Notes: generated from the sequence alone by a model not told the origin. A DNA stretch of 64,000 nucleotides from Prochlorococcus sp. AG-388-D03 (GCA_003279875.1 QCGN01000006.1:1-64000), one strand, 5' to 3'. Numbered from the stretch's first letter, positions 11,051-22,213 are shown. A program made the numbers and translations.

Positions 11051-12523
11051 GTGCAAAAGCCTACAAGTTTTCTTAAAAAATTAAACTACTCTTGGAAAAG
11101 AAGCCAGTTACCCTCACGCAGGCCTATTCAAATTTCAAGAATAGATAAATTAATTATTTTCCTAATATGTGTTGTTATATCTATAGTTTCTTCCTATAAA
11201 ATTCTACTTTTTCCAACTCCAAAAGGTTTAGATGTTTTTTCTTGGTTCTTAACTTTTGTTGAGGTTCTTTTTACTTGTGGATTTTTAATATTAATTTCTA
11301 GAAAAGAAAATCCAAATATTAATTCAAGACAAATTCTCTTAATTATTTCACTTCTGTTAATAGTTCAGATGATAAAAAATATATCTGGATCTGGACTTAG
11401 TCCTTTATCTCTTGTCATTCCTCCTGCTTTAATTATTTCTCAAGGTATGGGTACCATAACTGCTTTAGCTTGGGTATCAATAGCAAGTCTAAGCTGGCCT
11501 GATTCGATAACAAATATTAATAGTAATCTGTTAGTCATAACCTTGATTTGTGCAGGTGTCGTTTCAGTTCTGGGAGGAAGAATAAGAAGTCGAGCTCAGT
11601 TACTTCAACTTTCAATATTTGTTCCCATTGGGGCATTAATTTCTCAATGGGTATTAATTGGAAAAGAGGAATATCCCTTAGTAGATAACCAAGAATTTCT
11701 TACTTCAAGTGACAAATTTTTTTCTGATTCTCTGCTATTGGCAATAATAATGCTCATAACAATATTATTTATTCCTATTTTTGAGTCAATATTTGGATTG
11801 CTAACGAAGGCAAGATTATTGGAATTGGCCGATAAAGAAAAACCTCTAATTAGAAGACTCTCTATCGAAGCCCCAGGGACTTTTGAACATACTTTACTGA
11901 TATGTGGACTAGCTGAAGAGGCGACAAGAATGATTGGAGGTGATATTGATCTTATTAAAACTGGTTCTCTTTATCATGATGTTGGAAAATTACATGCACC
12001 AAATTGGTTTATTGAGAATCAAGATGGTTCGAGAAATCCACATGATGAAATTGATGATCCTTTAAAAAGCGCTGAAGTTTTACAAGCGCACGTAGATGAA
12101 GGTCTAAAGTTTGCAAGAAAAAACAGATTACCAAAACCAATAGCTAATTTTATCCCCGAACATCAAGGAACTCTAAAAATGGGATATTTTCTTAATAAGG
12201 CGGAAGAGAAAAAACTAATGTTTAATGAGAGCGATTTTAGATATAAAGGTCCAATTCCTCAATCTAAAGAAACTGCTATATTGATGCTTGCCGATGGATG
12301 TGAAGCGGCATTGAGAGCAATGGATATTAACGCTTCTGACTATGAAGCTCTTGAAACAATATCCAAAATAGTTAATTCGAGGCAGGTTGATGGTCAATTA
12401 AGTGATAGTGATCTTTCAAAGGGAGAAATTTTTCTTATAAAAAAATCTTTTTTAAATGTTTGGAAAAGAATTAGACATAGACGAATTCAATATCCAACAA
12501 CAAAGAATAATACTTTTTCTTAA
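11051..12523 (+). CDS. membrane HD-domain phosphodiesterase, PgpH-like
   Basis: A 490-aa protein with several hydrophobic helices at about residues 30-250, followed by a cytoplasmic HD domain. The HD part has APGTFEHTLL, SLYHDVGKLHAP and FIPEHQGT, the pattern of the YqfF/PgpH family that hydrolyses c-di-AMP. Unlike typical PgpH (over 700 aa) there is no large extracellular domain. I chose the GTG start at 11051, which precedes a basic stretch. The c-di-AMP substrate is inferred from the family. Confidence 0.82.
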   Translation: MQKPTSFLKKLNYSWKRSQLPSRRPIQISRIDKLIIFLICVVISIVSSYKILLFPTPKGLDVFSWFLTFVEVLFTCGFLILISRKENPNINSRQILLIISLLLIVQMIKNISGSGLSPLSLVIPPALIISQGMGTITALAWVSIASLSWPDSITNINSNLLVITLICAGVVSVLGGRIRSRAQLLQLSIFVPIGALISQWVLIGKEEYPLVDNQEFLTSSDKFFSDSLLLAIIMLITILFIPIFESIFGLLTKARLLELADKEKPLIRRLSIEAPGTFEHTLLICGLAEEATRMIGGDIDLIKTGSLYHDVGKLHAPNWFIENQDGSRNPHDEIDDPLKSAEVLQAHVDEGLKFARKNRLPKPIANFIPEHQGTLKMGYFLNKAEEKKLMFNESDFRYKGPIPQSKETAILMLADGCEAALRAMDINASDYEALETISKIVNSRQVDGQLSDSDLSKGEIFLIKKSFLNVWKRIRHRRIQYPTTKNNTFS

Positions 12524-12534
12524 TTGGATAAGTT

Positions 12535-12927
12535 TTATAATCTGATATTTCTTCGATGTTTCGGATTACACCAATATATTAATGCCAAGACCCCAAATAT
12601 GGCAGATAAAAGTGTAACACCACCAATTCCAAAAATATCTTTAAGAGTGATTAATCGAAAAATAGAATATGGCGCTGTTCCCGTAATTATCATTGAAAGA
12701 GATACCAGAGTTAAGGTAACTCCCCATTTCTTCCCAGCCAAAAGAGCAGAAGAAGAAACTATTCCAACTATTGCTGAAGGCCAACCAAGGCTTATAGCAA
12801 GAGTAATATTAGCTACTTTTAGTGGGGGGCCATAACTTATAATTAAGGCGATTATGGGTAAGGCAATGATATTACTTATCAGTCCAACCCATGCAAGAAT
12901 CCAATATCCAAATACCCTTTCTCTCAT
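12535..12927 (-). CDS. four-helix membrane protein, unknown function
   Basis: A 130-aa protein with four hydrophobic segments: about 8-30, 37-62, 70-88 and 98-120. The loops are short and the C-terminus is basic (NPKHRRNIRL). It has no motif I recognise. It is convergent with the HD-domain gene with 11 nt between stop codons, and it lies downstream of leuA on the same strand. The opposite-strand 103-codon ORF over the same bases looks like a shadow because it lacks membrane or domain logic. Confidence 0.65.
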   Translation of the reverse strand: MRERVFGYWILAWVGLISNIIALPIIALIISYGPPLKVANITLAISLGWPSAIVGIVSSSALLAGKKWGVTLTLVSLSMIITGTAPYSIFRLITLKDIFGIGGVTLLSAIFGVLALIYWCNPKHRRNIRL

Positions 12928-13017
12928 TATTTTATTTAATTTAAAATAAACTCAAAGCTTTAATCTACATTATTAAGTAACTTGATTTTGACTAAACTTA
13001 ATAATCCCAAAATTAAA

Positions 13018-14658
13018 TTAATTTTTGGGTTTTGAAAATAATTTTTTTTCGGAATTTTCTAAATTATCAAATTGGGGGTGAATAGAATTTTTTTTCTCTG
13101 AAAAGACAAGTCTGTTTAAAGCATTTACAAAAGCATTTGCAGCAGCAACAACTACATCTGTATCTGCAGAATGTCCTGAATATATTTTATTATTATTCCT
13201 AATTCTTATAGTAACTTCACCTAAAGCATCTATTCCTTCCGTCACAGATTTGACTGAAAACTCTATTAATTCATTTGGAACTTTAGCTAATGCATTTAAT
13301 GCTTCGCAAACTGCATCTACAGGTCCAGTACCTATCGCAACAGCTGTATCTTCAGTATGTTCTTCTGTATTTATAAGAGTAACTGTAGCGGTAGGCTTAG
13401 ATGTACTCCCACAACTAACTTGAACGTGACTTAATTGAAATTTAGATTCTGGAAGTTGAACTTGTTCACTAACGATCGCTTCTAAATCTCTATCGGTAAT
13501 TTCTCTTTTCCTATCGGCTAGATCTTTGAAACGGGCAAAAGCATCATTCAAATCTTCTCTACTTAAATCGTATCCCATTTCTTCCAATCTTGCTCTTACT
13601 GCACTTCTCCCGCTAAGTTTCCCTAAAGAAATTTTATTATCATTCAAACCAACAGTTTTTGCATCAATTATTTCATATGTAAGTCTATTTTTAAGAACTC
13701 CGTCCTGATGGATTCCTGATTCATGAGCAAAAGCATTTGCTCCAACAATAGCTTTATTAGGCTGAACATTCATTCCAGTTAAGTTTGATACTAATCGCGA
13801 AGTTTTTGTTATTTCTTCTGTTCTAATAGCTGTTAAAGGAGTAGGTGAATCTGCACTTCTCCCAAAGAAACTATTAAAAAAACTTTTTCTTACATGTAAT
13901 GCCATCACTAGTTCTTCTAATGATGCATTTCCTGCCCTTTCACCGATACCATTTATGGTGCATTCTAGTTGCCTTGCTCCATTTTTCGCTGCCTCAAGAA
14001 AATTTGCAACTGCTAAGCCTAAATCGTTATGACCATGAACGGAAATAACAGCCTCATCAATATTTGGAACATTTTTATTAATATCAAAAATAAGCTTCCC
14101 AAATTCACTAGGAGTTGTAAAGCCTACAGTATCTGGAATATTAATAGTTGTAGCGCCTGCTTTTATTGCTAGTTGAATTACTTCATAAAGGAATTCAGGA
14201 TCACTCCTTGAAGCATCTTCACAAGAAAATTCAATATCATCAACTAAAGTTTTAGCATAACTAACCATTTCTGGAACAATTGAAATAACGTCTTTTCTTG
14301 ATTTTCTAAGTTTATGTTTTAGATGGATATCGCTAGTAGCGATAAAGGTATGTATTCTTTTTTTAGGAGCGGGGTTTATCGCTTCGTAACAAGCCTTAAT
14401 ATCATTTGTAGATGCCCTAGCTAAGCCACAAATTATAGGACCATTTTCTCCTCCAATTACTTCAGAAATTTTATTTACTGCTTTAAAATCTCCGGGACTA
14501 GCAAAGGGAAATCCTGCTTCAATAACATCTACTCCTAATCTGGCAAGTTGATGAGCAATTGCAAGTTTCTCTTCAAGATTTAAACTTGCACCAGGAGACT
14601 GCTCTCCATCTCTAAGAGTTGTATCAAAGATCAATATTCTGCCTGGATCTTTGGACAT
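13018..14658 (-). CDS. leuA: 2-isopropylmalate synthase
   Basis: Condenses acetyl-CoA with 2-oxoisovalerate, the first committed step of leucine synthesis. At 546 aa it holds the HMGL-like TIM barrel with [15 protein letters not shown], the metal histidines in [15 protein letters not shown] and the family motif HESGIHQDG. The C-terminal regulatory domain from about residue 390 normally binds leucine. It is a single gene here with about 235 bp of AT-rich spacer upstream, shared with a divergent GH57 gene. Confidence 0.97.
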   Translation of the reverse strand: MSKDPGRILIFDTTLRDGEQSPGASLNLEEKLAIAHQLARLGVDVIEAGFPFASPGDFKAVNKISEVIGGENGPIICGLARASTNDIKACYEAINPAPKKRIHTFIATSDIHLKHKLRKSRKDVISIVPEMVSYAKTLVDDIEFSCEDASRSDPEFLYEVIQLAIKAGATTINIPDTVGFTTPSEFGKLIFDINKNVPNIDEAVISVHGHNDLGLAVANFLEAAKNGARQLECTINGIGERAGNASLEELVMALHVRKSFFNSFFGRSADSPTPLTAIRTEEITKTSRLVSNLTGMNVQPNKAIVGANAFAHESGIHQDGVLKNRLTYEIIDAKTVGLNDNKISLGKLSGRSAVRARLEEMGYDLSREDLNDAFARFKDLADRKREITDRDLEAIVSEQVQLPESKFQLSHVQVSCGSTSKPTATVTLINTEEHTEDTAVAIGTGPVDAVCEALNALAKVPNELIEFSVKSVTEGIDALGEVTIRIRNNNKIYSGHSADTDVVVAAANAFVNALNRLVFSEKKNSIHPQFDNLENSEKKLFSKPKN

Positions 14659-14894
14659 TAGATAAATACAATTTAGACATATATTAAGCTAATTAAAAAA
14701 AAATTACTAGATGTGGATTAATTTAATTGAATTTTATAGAAACAATCTTCAAACATTATTGATTAAATTTTTATAATTAAAAGTATTTTTATCAATTAAA
14801 TAAAGTATTCTTTATAAAAAATAAATAACTAAATATTTACCTAAACGTAAATTTTGATATTTTAAAACACTTTACTCTTAAGTCATAAAAAAGT

Positions 14895-16478
14895 ATGAAT
14901 GGGCCTTTCCCTAATAAAAATTACTTAGGCAGATTGGCAATCGTTTTACATGCTCATCTTCCATATGTGAGAAAAAATGAAAAAAATTCTTTAGAAGAAG
15001 ATTGGTTATTTCAAGCAATACTAGAAAGTTATATTCCATTGCTTCAAGTAATGGAATCTAGTAAAAAGAAGGATGCTTCTAACACAAAATTAACTTTCAG
15101 TTTATCTCCGACTTTAATATCTCTCCTTCAGGATAAGCAAATTCAAAAAAAATTCTCATCATGGATCAAAACAAGAATAGAATTTTTGACTGATTTACCT
15201 CACAAAGAACAAACTGCCTCTCAATTTCTTAGGAGGAATATAAAAAACAATTATTTATATTGGGAAGAATGTAATGGGAATTTAATAGAGAGATTTAAAA
15301 ATTTATATATAACTGGAAACTTAGATATCCTTACTTGTGCTGCTACTCATGGATATTTACCAATCCTTAGGGAAAACCCTGAAACTGTATTAGGACAAAT
15401 AAATACTGCAATTAGAAGTCATGAAATTATTTTTGGAACAAGACCCTTAGGAATTTGGTTGCCTGAGTGTGCCTATTATGAAAACTTAGATGAAATTTTA
15501 TTTAATTGCGGAATTAGATATGCAGTTTTAGACGGTCATGGTATCTTGAACGGATTCCCAAGGCCAAGGTATGGAGTTTATGCACCTATTTGTTCAAAGA
15601 AAGGCGTTGCATTTTTTGGAAGAGATAGTGAATCAACATTGCCAGTATGGTCTTCAAGAGAAGGATTTCCTGGAAATCCTGTTTATAGAGAATTTCATAA
15701 AGACTTGGGGTGGGAATTATCTACCTCAGAACTAGAAAAAAAAGGTATAACTACAAGCAGGCCTTTAGGATTAAAATTTCATAGGATTACAAACAATAAA
15801 GCTCCATTAGGCAAAAAAGAATTTTATATAGAAGATGAAGCTATAAAAAAAGTTGAAGAACATTCTGATCAATATCTATTATCAAGATCTAAACAATTGA
15901 AGAACCTTTCCTTATCTTCATCATTTGATCCTTTATTAATTGCTCCATTTGATGCTGAATTATTTGGACATTGGTGGTATGAAGGACCAAGATTTATAGA
16001 GAATATACTAAGTAAATCTAAAAAATATTCAATTAAGCTGACAAATCTAAAGGAAATTCTTCTTGAAAAGCCTAATCTTCAAATTTGTGATCCTTCTCCA
16101 TCAAGCTGGGGACAGGGCGGGTATCATAATTACTGGCTTAATGATAAAAATGCATGGATAGTACCAGAAATCACAAAAGCCGGGGCTGTTTTTGTTGAAT
16201 TAGCCTCTAGAAAGTTTACTGATGATTTTTCTATAAGATTATTAAAGCAAGCTGCGAGAGAGTTGCTTCTTTCAGAATCTTCTGATTGGAGTTTTATTTT
16301 AAGAGCTGGAACTACTACTGAACTTGCTAAAGAAAGAATTGATAGGCATATTTTTAGATTTTGGAAATTAATTGATATTTTAGAAAAAAGATCTATTGTA
16401 GATAATAAATTTCTCGAAGATATTGAAGAAGAAGATAAAATATTTCCTGAGATTAGAATTAATGATTGGCAATTATAA
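14895..16478 (+). CDS. GH57 family glucan enzyme, probable 1,4-alpha-glucan branching enzyme
   Basis: A 527-aa glycoside hydrolase family 57 protein. The start has the family's histidine motif (VLHAHLPYVR). GIWLPECAYY holds the candidate nucleophile glutamate and FDAELFGHWWYEGP the acid/base aspartate, followed by a helical C-terminal domain (SSWGQGGYHNYW, WSFILRAGTTTELA). These are the marks of the DUF1957-containing branching-enzyme-like subfamily, so a role in glycogen structure is likely. It is divergent from leuA and convergent with crtL-b. Confidence 0.85.
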   Translation: MNGPFPNKNYLGRLAIVLHAHLPYVRKNEKNSLEEDWLFQAILESYIPLLQVMESSKKKDASNTKLTFSLSPTLISLLQDKQIQKKFSSWIKTRIEFLTDLPHKEQTASQFLRRNIKNNYLYWEECNGNLIERFKNLYITGNLDILTCAATHGYLPILRENPETVLGQINTAIRSHEIIFGTRPLGIWLPECAYYENLDEILFNCGIRYAVLDGHGILNGFPRPRYGVYAPICSKKGVAFFGRDSESTLPVWSSREGFPGNPVYREFHKDLGWELSTSELEKKGITTSRPLGLKFHRITNNKAPLGKKEFYIEDEAIKKVEEHSDQYLLSRSKQLKNLSLSSSFDPLLIAPFDAELFGHWWYEGPRFIENILSKSKKYSIKLTNLKEILLEKPNLQICDPSPSSWGQGGYHNYWLNDKNAWIVPEITKAGAVFVELASRKFTDDFSIRLLKQAARELLLSESSDWSFILRAGTTTELAKERIDRHIFRFWKLIDILEKRSIVDNKFLEDIEEEDKIFPEIRINDWQL

Positions 16479-16484
16479 AAAATC

Positions 16485-17696
16485 TTATTTAATTTTTAAC
16501 ATCCCAAGCTTAACTTTTAAAGGAGAATTGATAAACATTTTACTCATTACATAAATTAGTTTTGGTAATGGAAGTGTATTTGTAAGAAAACCTACCCATT
16601 CTTTCGTTGATAATTTGAAGAAATTAGAAAAGAAGCTCCTTAATCTACTCTCATCAAAGCTCATTAATCTCCGGAGACCATATTGATAAAGCTTATGTCT
16701 TTGAGTTAATTCAAATGGCCACAAGACTGACCAACCTCTAATTGCCAATTCTCTTGAACTATAGTTTGGGTCTTTTAAAAAGATTGCTAATTTTTCAGCA
16801 AGAAATGGAGCTCTTCTTAATAGAGATCCAATCATATATCCAGACGCAGGATGAACCATACTTGCTGCTCCTCCAAAACCAAGAACTGATTGATTTTTAT
16901 ATGGTAAGGGTAAATTCATTGGGAATAAACAATTTTCTTCATGGATAATCTCTTCAACTTTTATACCTTTATTGTTTAATCTACTTAAAAGTCTTTTTTT
17001 TAGATTATCCTGAGATAAGGCTGGATAACTTGCTAGTGATGTCTCCTCAACAAAATAAGTTTCACTTCCAAGATCCATTGCATAAAGAAAAGAAGGAGAT
17101 GATAACAACTCTTCATTATTTAGATGATCAGAACGAAAATCCATTAAAACAAATTGGTCTTTATTTACAGGGGGAGAAGAAAATTTACCTACTATCCCAT
17201 AAGCAGCTTGCTGAGCGACTTCTTTTAAAAGTGGCCTTTTAATAAATTTGCTCTTGTGTCCACTTGCATCGATTACTAGTCTTGCCTTTAGTGTTAACCC
17301 TGAAAAACAAATTACTTCTGAATTTTTGTTTTCTGATTTAATTAATTTTGCAGTTTCGTTTAACCATTGAATACCTTTGCATGATTTCAAAAGTTCTTTC
17401 TGAAAAGCTTCCTGATTTATTAACCCGTAATCATAACTATGTTTTGTCGGATTATTCCCTTTTTTATTTAATCCATTCCCAAAGTAGCTCAAAGTTTTTG
17501 ACCATCTATGAGATAACAAAGAATCTAAACCTAGTTCTTCTAATTCAGATGCCCAAATCCCATAAGTATTCTCCCATTTTTCATAAGGAGATTTTGTTGA
17601 AATTCCCTTTATATTAAGATTTTGTTTAGCTAATTCCGAAGCTAAGCATAATGCGGCAGGTCCAGAACCTAAAATTAAAATATCAAGTATCTCCAT
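16485..17696 (-). CDS. crtL-b: lycopene cyclase (CrtL type, probably beta)
   Basis: A 403-aa FAD-dependent cyclase that closes the end rings of lycopene. The N-terminal Rossmann motif is DILILGSGPAALCLASELA, YGIWASELEELG is the cyclase-family stretch, and GFGGAASMVHPASGYMIG is the conserved C-terminal FAD region. Prochlorococcus has two paralogues (beta and epsilon). I assign the beta form from the location next to gyrA, as remembered for related strains; sequence alone cannot exclude the epsilon form. Confidence 0.85.
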   Translation of the reverse strand: MEILDILILGSGPAALCLASELAKQNLNIKGISTKSPYEKWENTYGIWASELEELGLDSLLSHRWSKTLSYFGNGLNKKGNNPTKHSYDYGLINQEAFQKELLKSCKGIQWLNETAKLIKSENKNSEVICFSGLTLKARLVIDASGHKSKFIKRPLLKEVAQQAAYGIVGKFSSPPVNKDQFVLMDFRSDHLNNEELLSSPSFLYAMDLGSETYFVEETSLASYPALSQDNLKKRLLSRLNNKGIKVEEIIHEENCLFPMNLPLPYKNQSVLGFGGAASMVHPASGYMIGSLLRRAPFLAEKLAIFLKDPNYSSRELAIRGWSVLWPFELTQRHKLYQYGLRRLMSFDESRLRSFFSNFFKLSTKEWVGFLTNTLPLPKLIYVMSKMFINSPLKVKLGMLKIK

Positions 17697-17721
17697 GGGA
17701 ACTGTTTAATCTCCTACTTTC

Positions 17722-20331
17722 TTAAGGCTCTTCTTCTTTAGAAATTAATTGATCTGATTCATCAATTTGTTCATGAGGAACTAATACAACTTCAGATAAA
17801 TGATCGCCATCATCTAGCTTTTGTAATTTTACTCCTGTAGCGGCTCTTGATTGCTGCGAAATTTTATCAGCATTCGTTCTAACAATAACTCCTCTCTCGG
17901 TAACAAAAATTAATTCTTCACCTTCTCCAAGCACCTTAAGTCCTACAAGAGAATCATCTTTAATTCTAAATTTTATTGCTCTTAAACCCATTCCCGCTCT
18001 TTTTTGCAATCTAAATTGGGCTACCGGCACTCTTTTACCTAGACCAAAAGAACTAGCTACTAGAACCCAAGGCCCTTTTGAAGAATTACTAACAACATCT
18101 TCATTATCTTCATTATCTTCATTATCTTCATTATCAATATTTGCTAATTGTTCTACTAGATCAGAAGTTAAAACATCCATTGATACAAGTTTATCTCCAT
18201 CTTTTAAGTTCATAGATTTTACACCTCTAGCAGTTCTGCCAAGAGGTCTTAATTCATTAATATCTAACCTGAAATGAATAGTCATTCCTTTTCTTGATCC
18301 AATTAAAACACTATCTCCTTCTGTAGATAATCTAACCCAGGTTAAAGCATCTCCGTCTTCTAGGTTGATTGCTATCAAACCATTTGAACGTATTTTTGAA
18401 AAAGCTGATAATGGCGTTCTTTTTATAAATCCAGCTTGCGTAAGCATTAATAAATAACGATCATTGTCGAAAGACTCTACTGAAACAATAGAAGTAATTT
18501 GTTCTTCCCTTGGTATTGGAAGGAGTTGAACAGAAGGAGTTCCTTTTGCGGTTCTGCTACTCATAGGGACTCTATATGCTGGAAGTGCATAAGCTACTCC
18601 TCTGTCACTAAAAAGTAAAAGAGTATCATGATCATTACAGCTTATAAATAATTTAACTTCATCATCTTCTTGAGTTTTTGTTCCTGCTTTACCTCTAGAC
18701 CCCCTGCTAGTAGATTCGAATTCACTAACAGGCATTCTTTTTAAATATCCAGCTGAAGTTAGTAAAACAACCGATCTCTCGTTAGCTATAAGGTCAATAT
18801 CATCTAAGCCCCCACCTAAATCAAGAATCTCCGTTTTCCTTGGAGATGAAAATCTTTCATCTATTTTACTAAGCTCGTCAAGAATTATTTCATTTATACG
18901 CTCTTTATTCTGCAATATATTTTTATAGTCTGTAATTCTTTTTGTAAGTTCATCATGCTCTGATTTGATTTTATCTGCTTCTAAAGCTGTTAACCTTCTT
19001 AATTGCATTTGTAAAATTGCATCTGCTTGAATAACAGATAATTCATGATCTTTTTGCAATTGTTCTCTCGCTGAATTTGTATCTTTTGCAGATCTTATTA
19101 AATCAATAATATTGTCCATGGCCTCTAGTGCTAAAAGAAGTCCTTTAATAATATGATCTCTTTCTTCTGCTTTTTTCAATAAGAAGGTTGTTCTTCTTTT
19201 AATTGTTTCAATTCTAAAATCTAGAAATACTTCCAACATTTTCCTAAGAGAAAGAGTTGTTGGTTCTCCATTGACAAGAGCTAAAATATTTGCACTAAAA
19301 TTATTTTGTAAAGGTGTTAACTTAAATAAATTATTTAAAACAACTTGGGGATATGCATCTCTTTTAAGCTCAATGACAATTCTCATTCCGTCCCTATCAC
19401 TTTCATCTCTAATATCAGAAATGCCCTCTAGTTTTTTATCATTTACTAGATCTGCAATTCTCTCAATTAAAGCTGCTTTATTAGTTTGAAAGGGGAGTTC
19501 AGTGATTATTACCGCATCTTTTTCAGCCCTTCCTGGAGATTTGATTTGTTCAATATCTGCAACACCTCTCATGGTTATAGAACCTCTCCCAGAATTGAAA
19601 GTCTCTTTAATTCCATCTCTTCCTAAGATCTGACCTCCTGTTGGAAAATCTGGACCTTTGATTAATTCAAAAAGTTCTTTATCTTCCATTAAGGGGTTTT
19701 TGATTATTGATTTAAGACCATTAATTAATTCTCCTAAATTATGGGGGGGTATATTAGTTGCCATTCCTACCGCAATTCCTGAGGATCCATTTAAAAGGAG
19801 CTGGGGTATTCTGGCTGGCAAAACTGTTGGTTCTTGTTGTGATCCATCAAAATTATCAGAAAAATCAACAGTCTCAGATTCAATATCCTCCAGTAAACTC
19901 TCATCTGTTAGGGATTGAAGACGTGACTCTGTATATCTCATCGCTGCGGGGGGGTCATTATCTACTGAGCCAAAATTTCCGTGGCCATCTATTAGCGGCA
20001 TTCTCATAGAGAAATCTTGTGCCATTCGAACTAGTGCATCATAAACAGCAGTGTCACCGTGAGGATGATACTTACCCAAAACTTCCCCAACAACCCTTGC
20101 ACATTTTCTGTATGGCCTACCGCTTGTCAATCCAAGCTCATACATAGCGTAGAGAATCCTTCTGTGAACAGGCTTTAGCCCATCTCTTGCATCAGGAAGA
20201 GCACGACCAACAATGACACTCATCGCATACTCTAGATACGATCGTGACATTTCATTTCTTAAATCAGTCTGAATGATTCGTTCATTATTCTCACTCAAAC
20301 CAGAATCCCCAGAATCAACAATATCGGACAT
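17722..20331 (-). CDS. gyrA: DNA gyrase subunit A
   Basis: An 869-aa subunit that cleaves and rejoins DNA during negative supercoiling. The breakage-reunion domain has [21 protein letters not shown] and the active-site tyrosine in [11 protein letters not shown], and a coiled-coil region follows. The C-terminal beta-pinwheel begins near the GyrA-box-like SRGSRGKAG. An acidic loop of four NED triplets in the pinwheel region is encoded by a 9-nt tandem repeat at about 18,100-18,136. The C-terminus ends in an acidic tail. Confidence 0.97.
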   Translation of the reverse strand: MSDIVDSGDSGLSENNERIIQTDLRNEMSRSYLEYAMSVIVGRALPDARDGLKPVHRRILYAMYELGLTSGRPYRKCARVVGEVLGKYHPHGDTAVYDALVRMAQDFSMRMPLIDGHGNFGSVDNDPPAAMRYTESRLQSLTDESLLEDIESETVDFSDNFDGSQQEPTVLPARIPQLLLNGSSGIAVGMATNIPPHNLGELINGLKSIIKNPLMEDKELFELIKGPDFPTGGQILGRDGIKETFNSGRGSITMRGVADIEQIKSPGRAEKDAVIITELPFQTNKAALIERIADLVNDKKLEGISDIRDESDRDGMRIVIELKRDAYPQVVLNNLFKLTPLQNNFSANILALVNGEPTTLSLRKMLEVFLDFRIETIKRRTTFLLKKAEERDHIIKGLLLALEAMDNIIDLIRSAKDTNSAREQLQKDHELSVIQADAILQMQLRRLTALEADKIKSEHDELTKRITDYKNILQNKERINEIILDELSKIDERFSSPRKTEILDLGGGLDDIDLIANERSVVLLTSAGYLKRMPVSEFESTSRGSRGKAGTKTQEDDEVKLFISCNDHDTLLLFSDRGVAYALPAYRVPMSSRTAKGTPSVQLLPIPREEQITSIVSVESFDNDRYLLMLTQAGFIKRTPLSAFSKIRSNGLIAINLEDGDALTWVRLSTEGDSVLIGSRKGMTIHFRLDINELRPLGRTARGVKSMNLKDGDKLVSMDVLTSDLVEQLANIDNEDNEDNEDNEDVVSNSSKGPWVLVASSFGLGKRVPVAQFRLQKRAGMGLRAIKFRIKDDSLVGLKVLGEGEELIFVTERGVIVRTNADKISQQSRAATGVKLQKLDDGDHLSEVVLVPHEQIDESDQLISKEEEP
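18100..18136 (-). repeat. 9-nt tandem repeat inside gyrA encoding (NED)n
   Basis: The + strand shows about four copies of the 9-mer CTTCATTAT. On the coding strand this gives successive Asn-Glu-Asp triplets inside the C-terminal domain of GyrA. The period is a multiple of three, so copy-number slippage would change loop length without breaking the frame. Confidence 0.85.
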
Positions 20332-20510
20332 ATAAAAAACCTTTCTTTAATAATAATCCCTGATTGCAAGAATGAATAAAATAATGCTAATAATTAATTT
20401 TCAAATACTAATATTCTTACACAAATAATAAAAAAACTCTTTTGTTTTTAAAAAATTATTGGCTTATTACACCTTTAGTTGTTAACTTAATCAGAATAAT
20501 TAAAAAAACC

Positions 20511-21674
20511 GTGAATATTGAAATTGGTTTAAACAAAAAAGTTAGAAGAGCTTATGGTATTGATGAAATAGCATTAGTGCCTGGCTCAAGAACCCTTGAT
20601 TATGATTTAACAAATCCTTCTTGGACAATTGGAAATATTAAAAGAGAAATTCCAATTATCGCAAGTGCTATGGATAGTGTTGTTGATGTGAATACAGCTG
20701 TAGAGCTCTCTGACTTAGGTGCTATTGGTGTTCTCAATATGGAAGGTATACAAACTAGATATGAAAATCCAAAAGAAATATTGAGTCAAATTTCATCTGT
20801 TGGAAAAAATGATTTCGTTCCTTTGATGCAAAAAATATACAGAGAACCCATCAAAGAAGATCTTATTTTACAAAGAATTAACGAAATAAAAGAAAAAGGT
20901 GGCATAGCAGCATTGAGTGGAACGCCGCAAGCTGCTATTAAATTTAAAGAAACACTAGTAAATTCTAAAATAGATTTATTTTTTCTTCAAGGAACAGTTG
21001 TTTCAACTAAACATTTTGGTATAGAGGGTAGTGAGACATTAAATATCGAAAGTCTATGTAAATCTTTAAAAGTCCCAGTAATTGCAGGAAATTGTGTGAC
21101 TTATGAAGTAGCAGAACTTTTAATGAATTCTGGAGTGGCAGGGCTAATGGTGGGGATTGGCCCAGGTGCTGCTTGTACTTCGCGAGGAGTATTAGGAATA
21201 GGCATCCCCCAAGCAACAGCAATATCAGACTGTAGTTCAGCTAGAGATGACTATTTTCAAGAAACTGGTCGTTATGTTCCCATAATCGGTGACGGAGGAA
21301 TCATTACTGGTGGAGATATTTGTAAATGCATTGCTTGTGGAGCAGATGCTGTAATGATTGGTTCTCCAATAGCTAAATCATCAAGTGCCCCTGGTAATGG
21401 ATTCCATTGGGGTATGGCTACTCCAAGTCCTGTTTTACCCAGAGGGACAAGGATTGAAGTGGGTACTACAGGTTCTTTAGAGAGAATATTAAAAGGACCT
21501 GCATTGCTTGATGATGGGACACATAATTTACTTGGAGCTATTAGGACATCAATGAGTACTCTTGGAGCTGAAAATATTAAAGAAATGCAAAATGTAGATA
21601 TTGTAATTGCACCCTCTCTTTTGACAGAGGGTAAAGTGTATCAAAAAGCTCAACAGCTTGGAATGGGTAAATAA
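20511..21674 (+). CDS. guaB3: GuaB3-type IMP dehydrogenase/GMP reductase family protein
   Basis: The protein follows the cyanobacterial/actinobacterial GuaB3 pattern: VRRAYGIDEIALVPGSRTLD at the start, ASAMDSVVD, and the catalytic loop GIGPGAACTSRGVLGIG. It lacks CBS domains. I chose the GTG at 20511 (MNIEIGLNKKVRRAYG, 387 aa), because the family starts there. The track start at 20442 adds a 23-residue extension with no family match. GuaB3 proteins are reported to act as IMP dehydrogenases. It ends about 60 nt before Yfr1. Confidence 0.9.
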   Translation: MNIEIGLNKKVRRAYGIDEIALVPGSRTLDYDLTNPSWTIGNIKREIPIIASAMDSVVDVNTAVELSDLGAIGVLNMEGIQTRYENPKEILSQISSVGKNDFVPLMQKIYREPIKEDLILQRINEIKEKGGIAALSGTPQAAIKFKETLVNSKIDLFFLQGTVVSTKHFGIEGSETLNIESLCKSLKVPVIAGNCVTYEVAELLMNSGVAGLMVGIGPGAACTSRGVLGIGIPQATAISDCSSARDDYFQETGRYVPIIGDGGIITGGDICKCIACGADAVMIGSPIAKSSSAPGNGFHWGMATPSPVLPRGTRIEVGTTGSLERILKGPALLDDGTHNLLGAIRTSMSTLGAENIKEMQNVDIVIAPSLLTEGKVYQKAQQLGMGK

Positions 21675-21733
21675 TATAAAATCTTATCTTGTAAAATATA
21701 AAAAATTCTTTTTAGGAGTTATTATTAAATCAT

Positions 21734-21788
21734 GGGGGAAACCCCATACTCCTCACACACTAAATCGCCCGATTTATCGGGCTTTTTT
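21734..21788 (+). ncRNA. yfr1: Yfr1 regulatory sRNA
   Basis: A 5' hairpin (GGGG/CCCC around GAAA) is followed by the unpaired ultra-conserved core ACTCCTCACAC at 21748-21758. A rho-independent terminator follows (GCCCGATTTATCGGGC plus a T-run). This is the known architecture of cyanobacterial Yfr1, which base-pairs with mRNAs such as those of outer-membrane proteins. A TATTAT element ends about 8 nt before the first G. Its position between guaB and trxA matches marine picocyanobacteria. Confidence 0.95.
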
Positions 21789-21880
21789 TAAGACATTTTG
21801 TTACTTATATGTCTTTATCTGTAATGAAATCATCACTTAAAAGAATAGCCTGCTAAATTTTCTAAAGGAATATCTAAATT

Positions 21881-22204
21881 ATGTCATCAGCTCCCGCCGT
21901 AACTGATTCTTCATTTGACAAAGAAGTCTTGCAAAGTGATCTGCCAGTCTTAGTTGATTTTTGGGCTCCATGGTGCGGTCCTTGCAGGATGGTCGCACCA
22001 GTAGTTGAGGAGATCTCTAAGGACTTTGAAGGGAAAATTAAAGTATTTAAGTTAAATACAGATGAAAATCCCAATGTTGCAAGCCAATACGGTATTAGAA
22101 GTATTCCTACCTTAATGATATTCAAAGGTGGTCAAAAAGTTGATACTGTTGTTGGAGCTGTTCCAAAAGCAACTCTTTCAAGTACCTTGACTAAGCACTT
22201 ATAA
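21881..22204 (+). CDS. trxA: thioredoxin
   Basis: A 107-aa thiol-disulfide reductase with the active site [11 protein letters not shown] and the cis-proline region SIPTLMIF. It transfers reducing power from the photosynthetic chain to target enzymes. About 90 nt separate it from the Yfr1 terminator, so it has its own promoter. It probably leads the trxA-hisH-rsmD run. Confidence 0.97.
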   Translation: MSSAPAVTDSSFDKEVLQSDLPVLVDFWAPWCGPCRMVAPVVEEISKDFEGKIKVFKLNTDENPNVASQYGIRSIPTLMIFKGGQKVDTVVGAVPKATLSSTLTKHL

Positions 22205-22213
22205 AATAAAGAA

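Noticed and set aside
12524-12835. 103-codon + strand ORF opposite the four-helix membrane gene
   Set aside because: Shadow ORF: the opposite strand has clear membrane-helix periodicity and a proper ATG.
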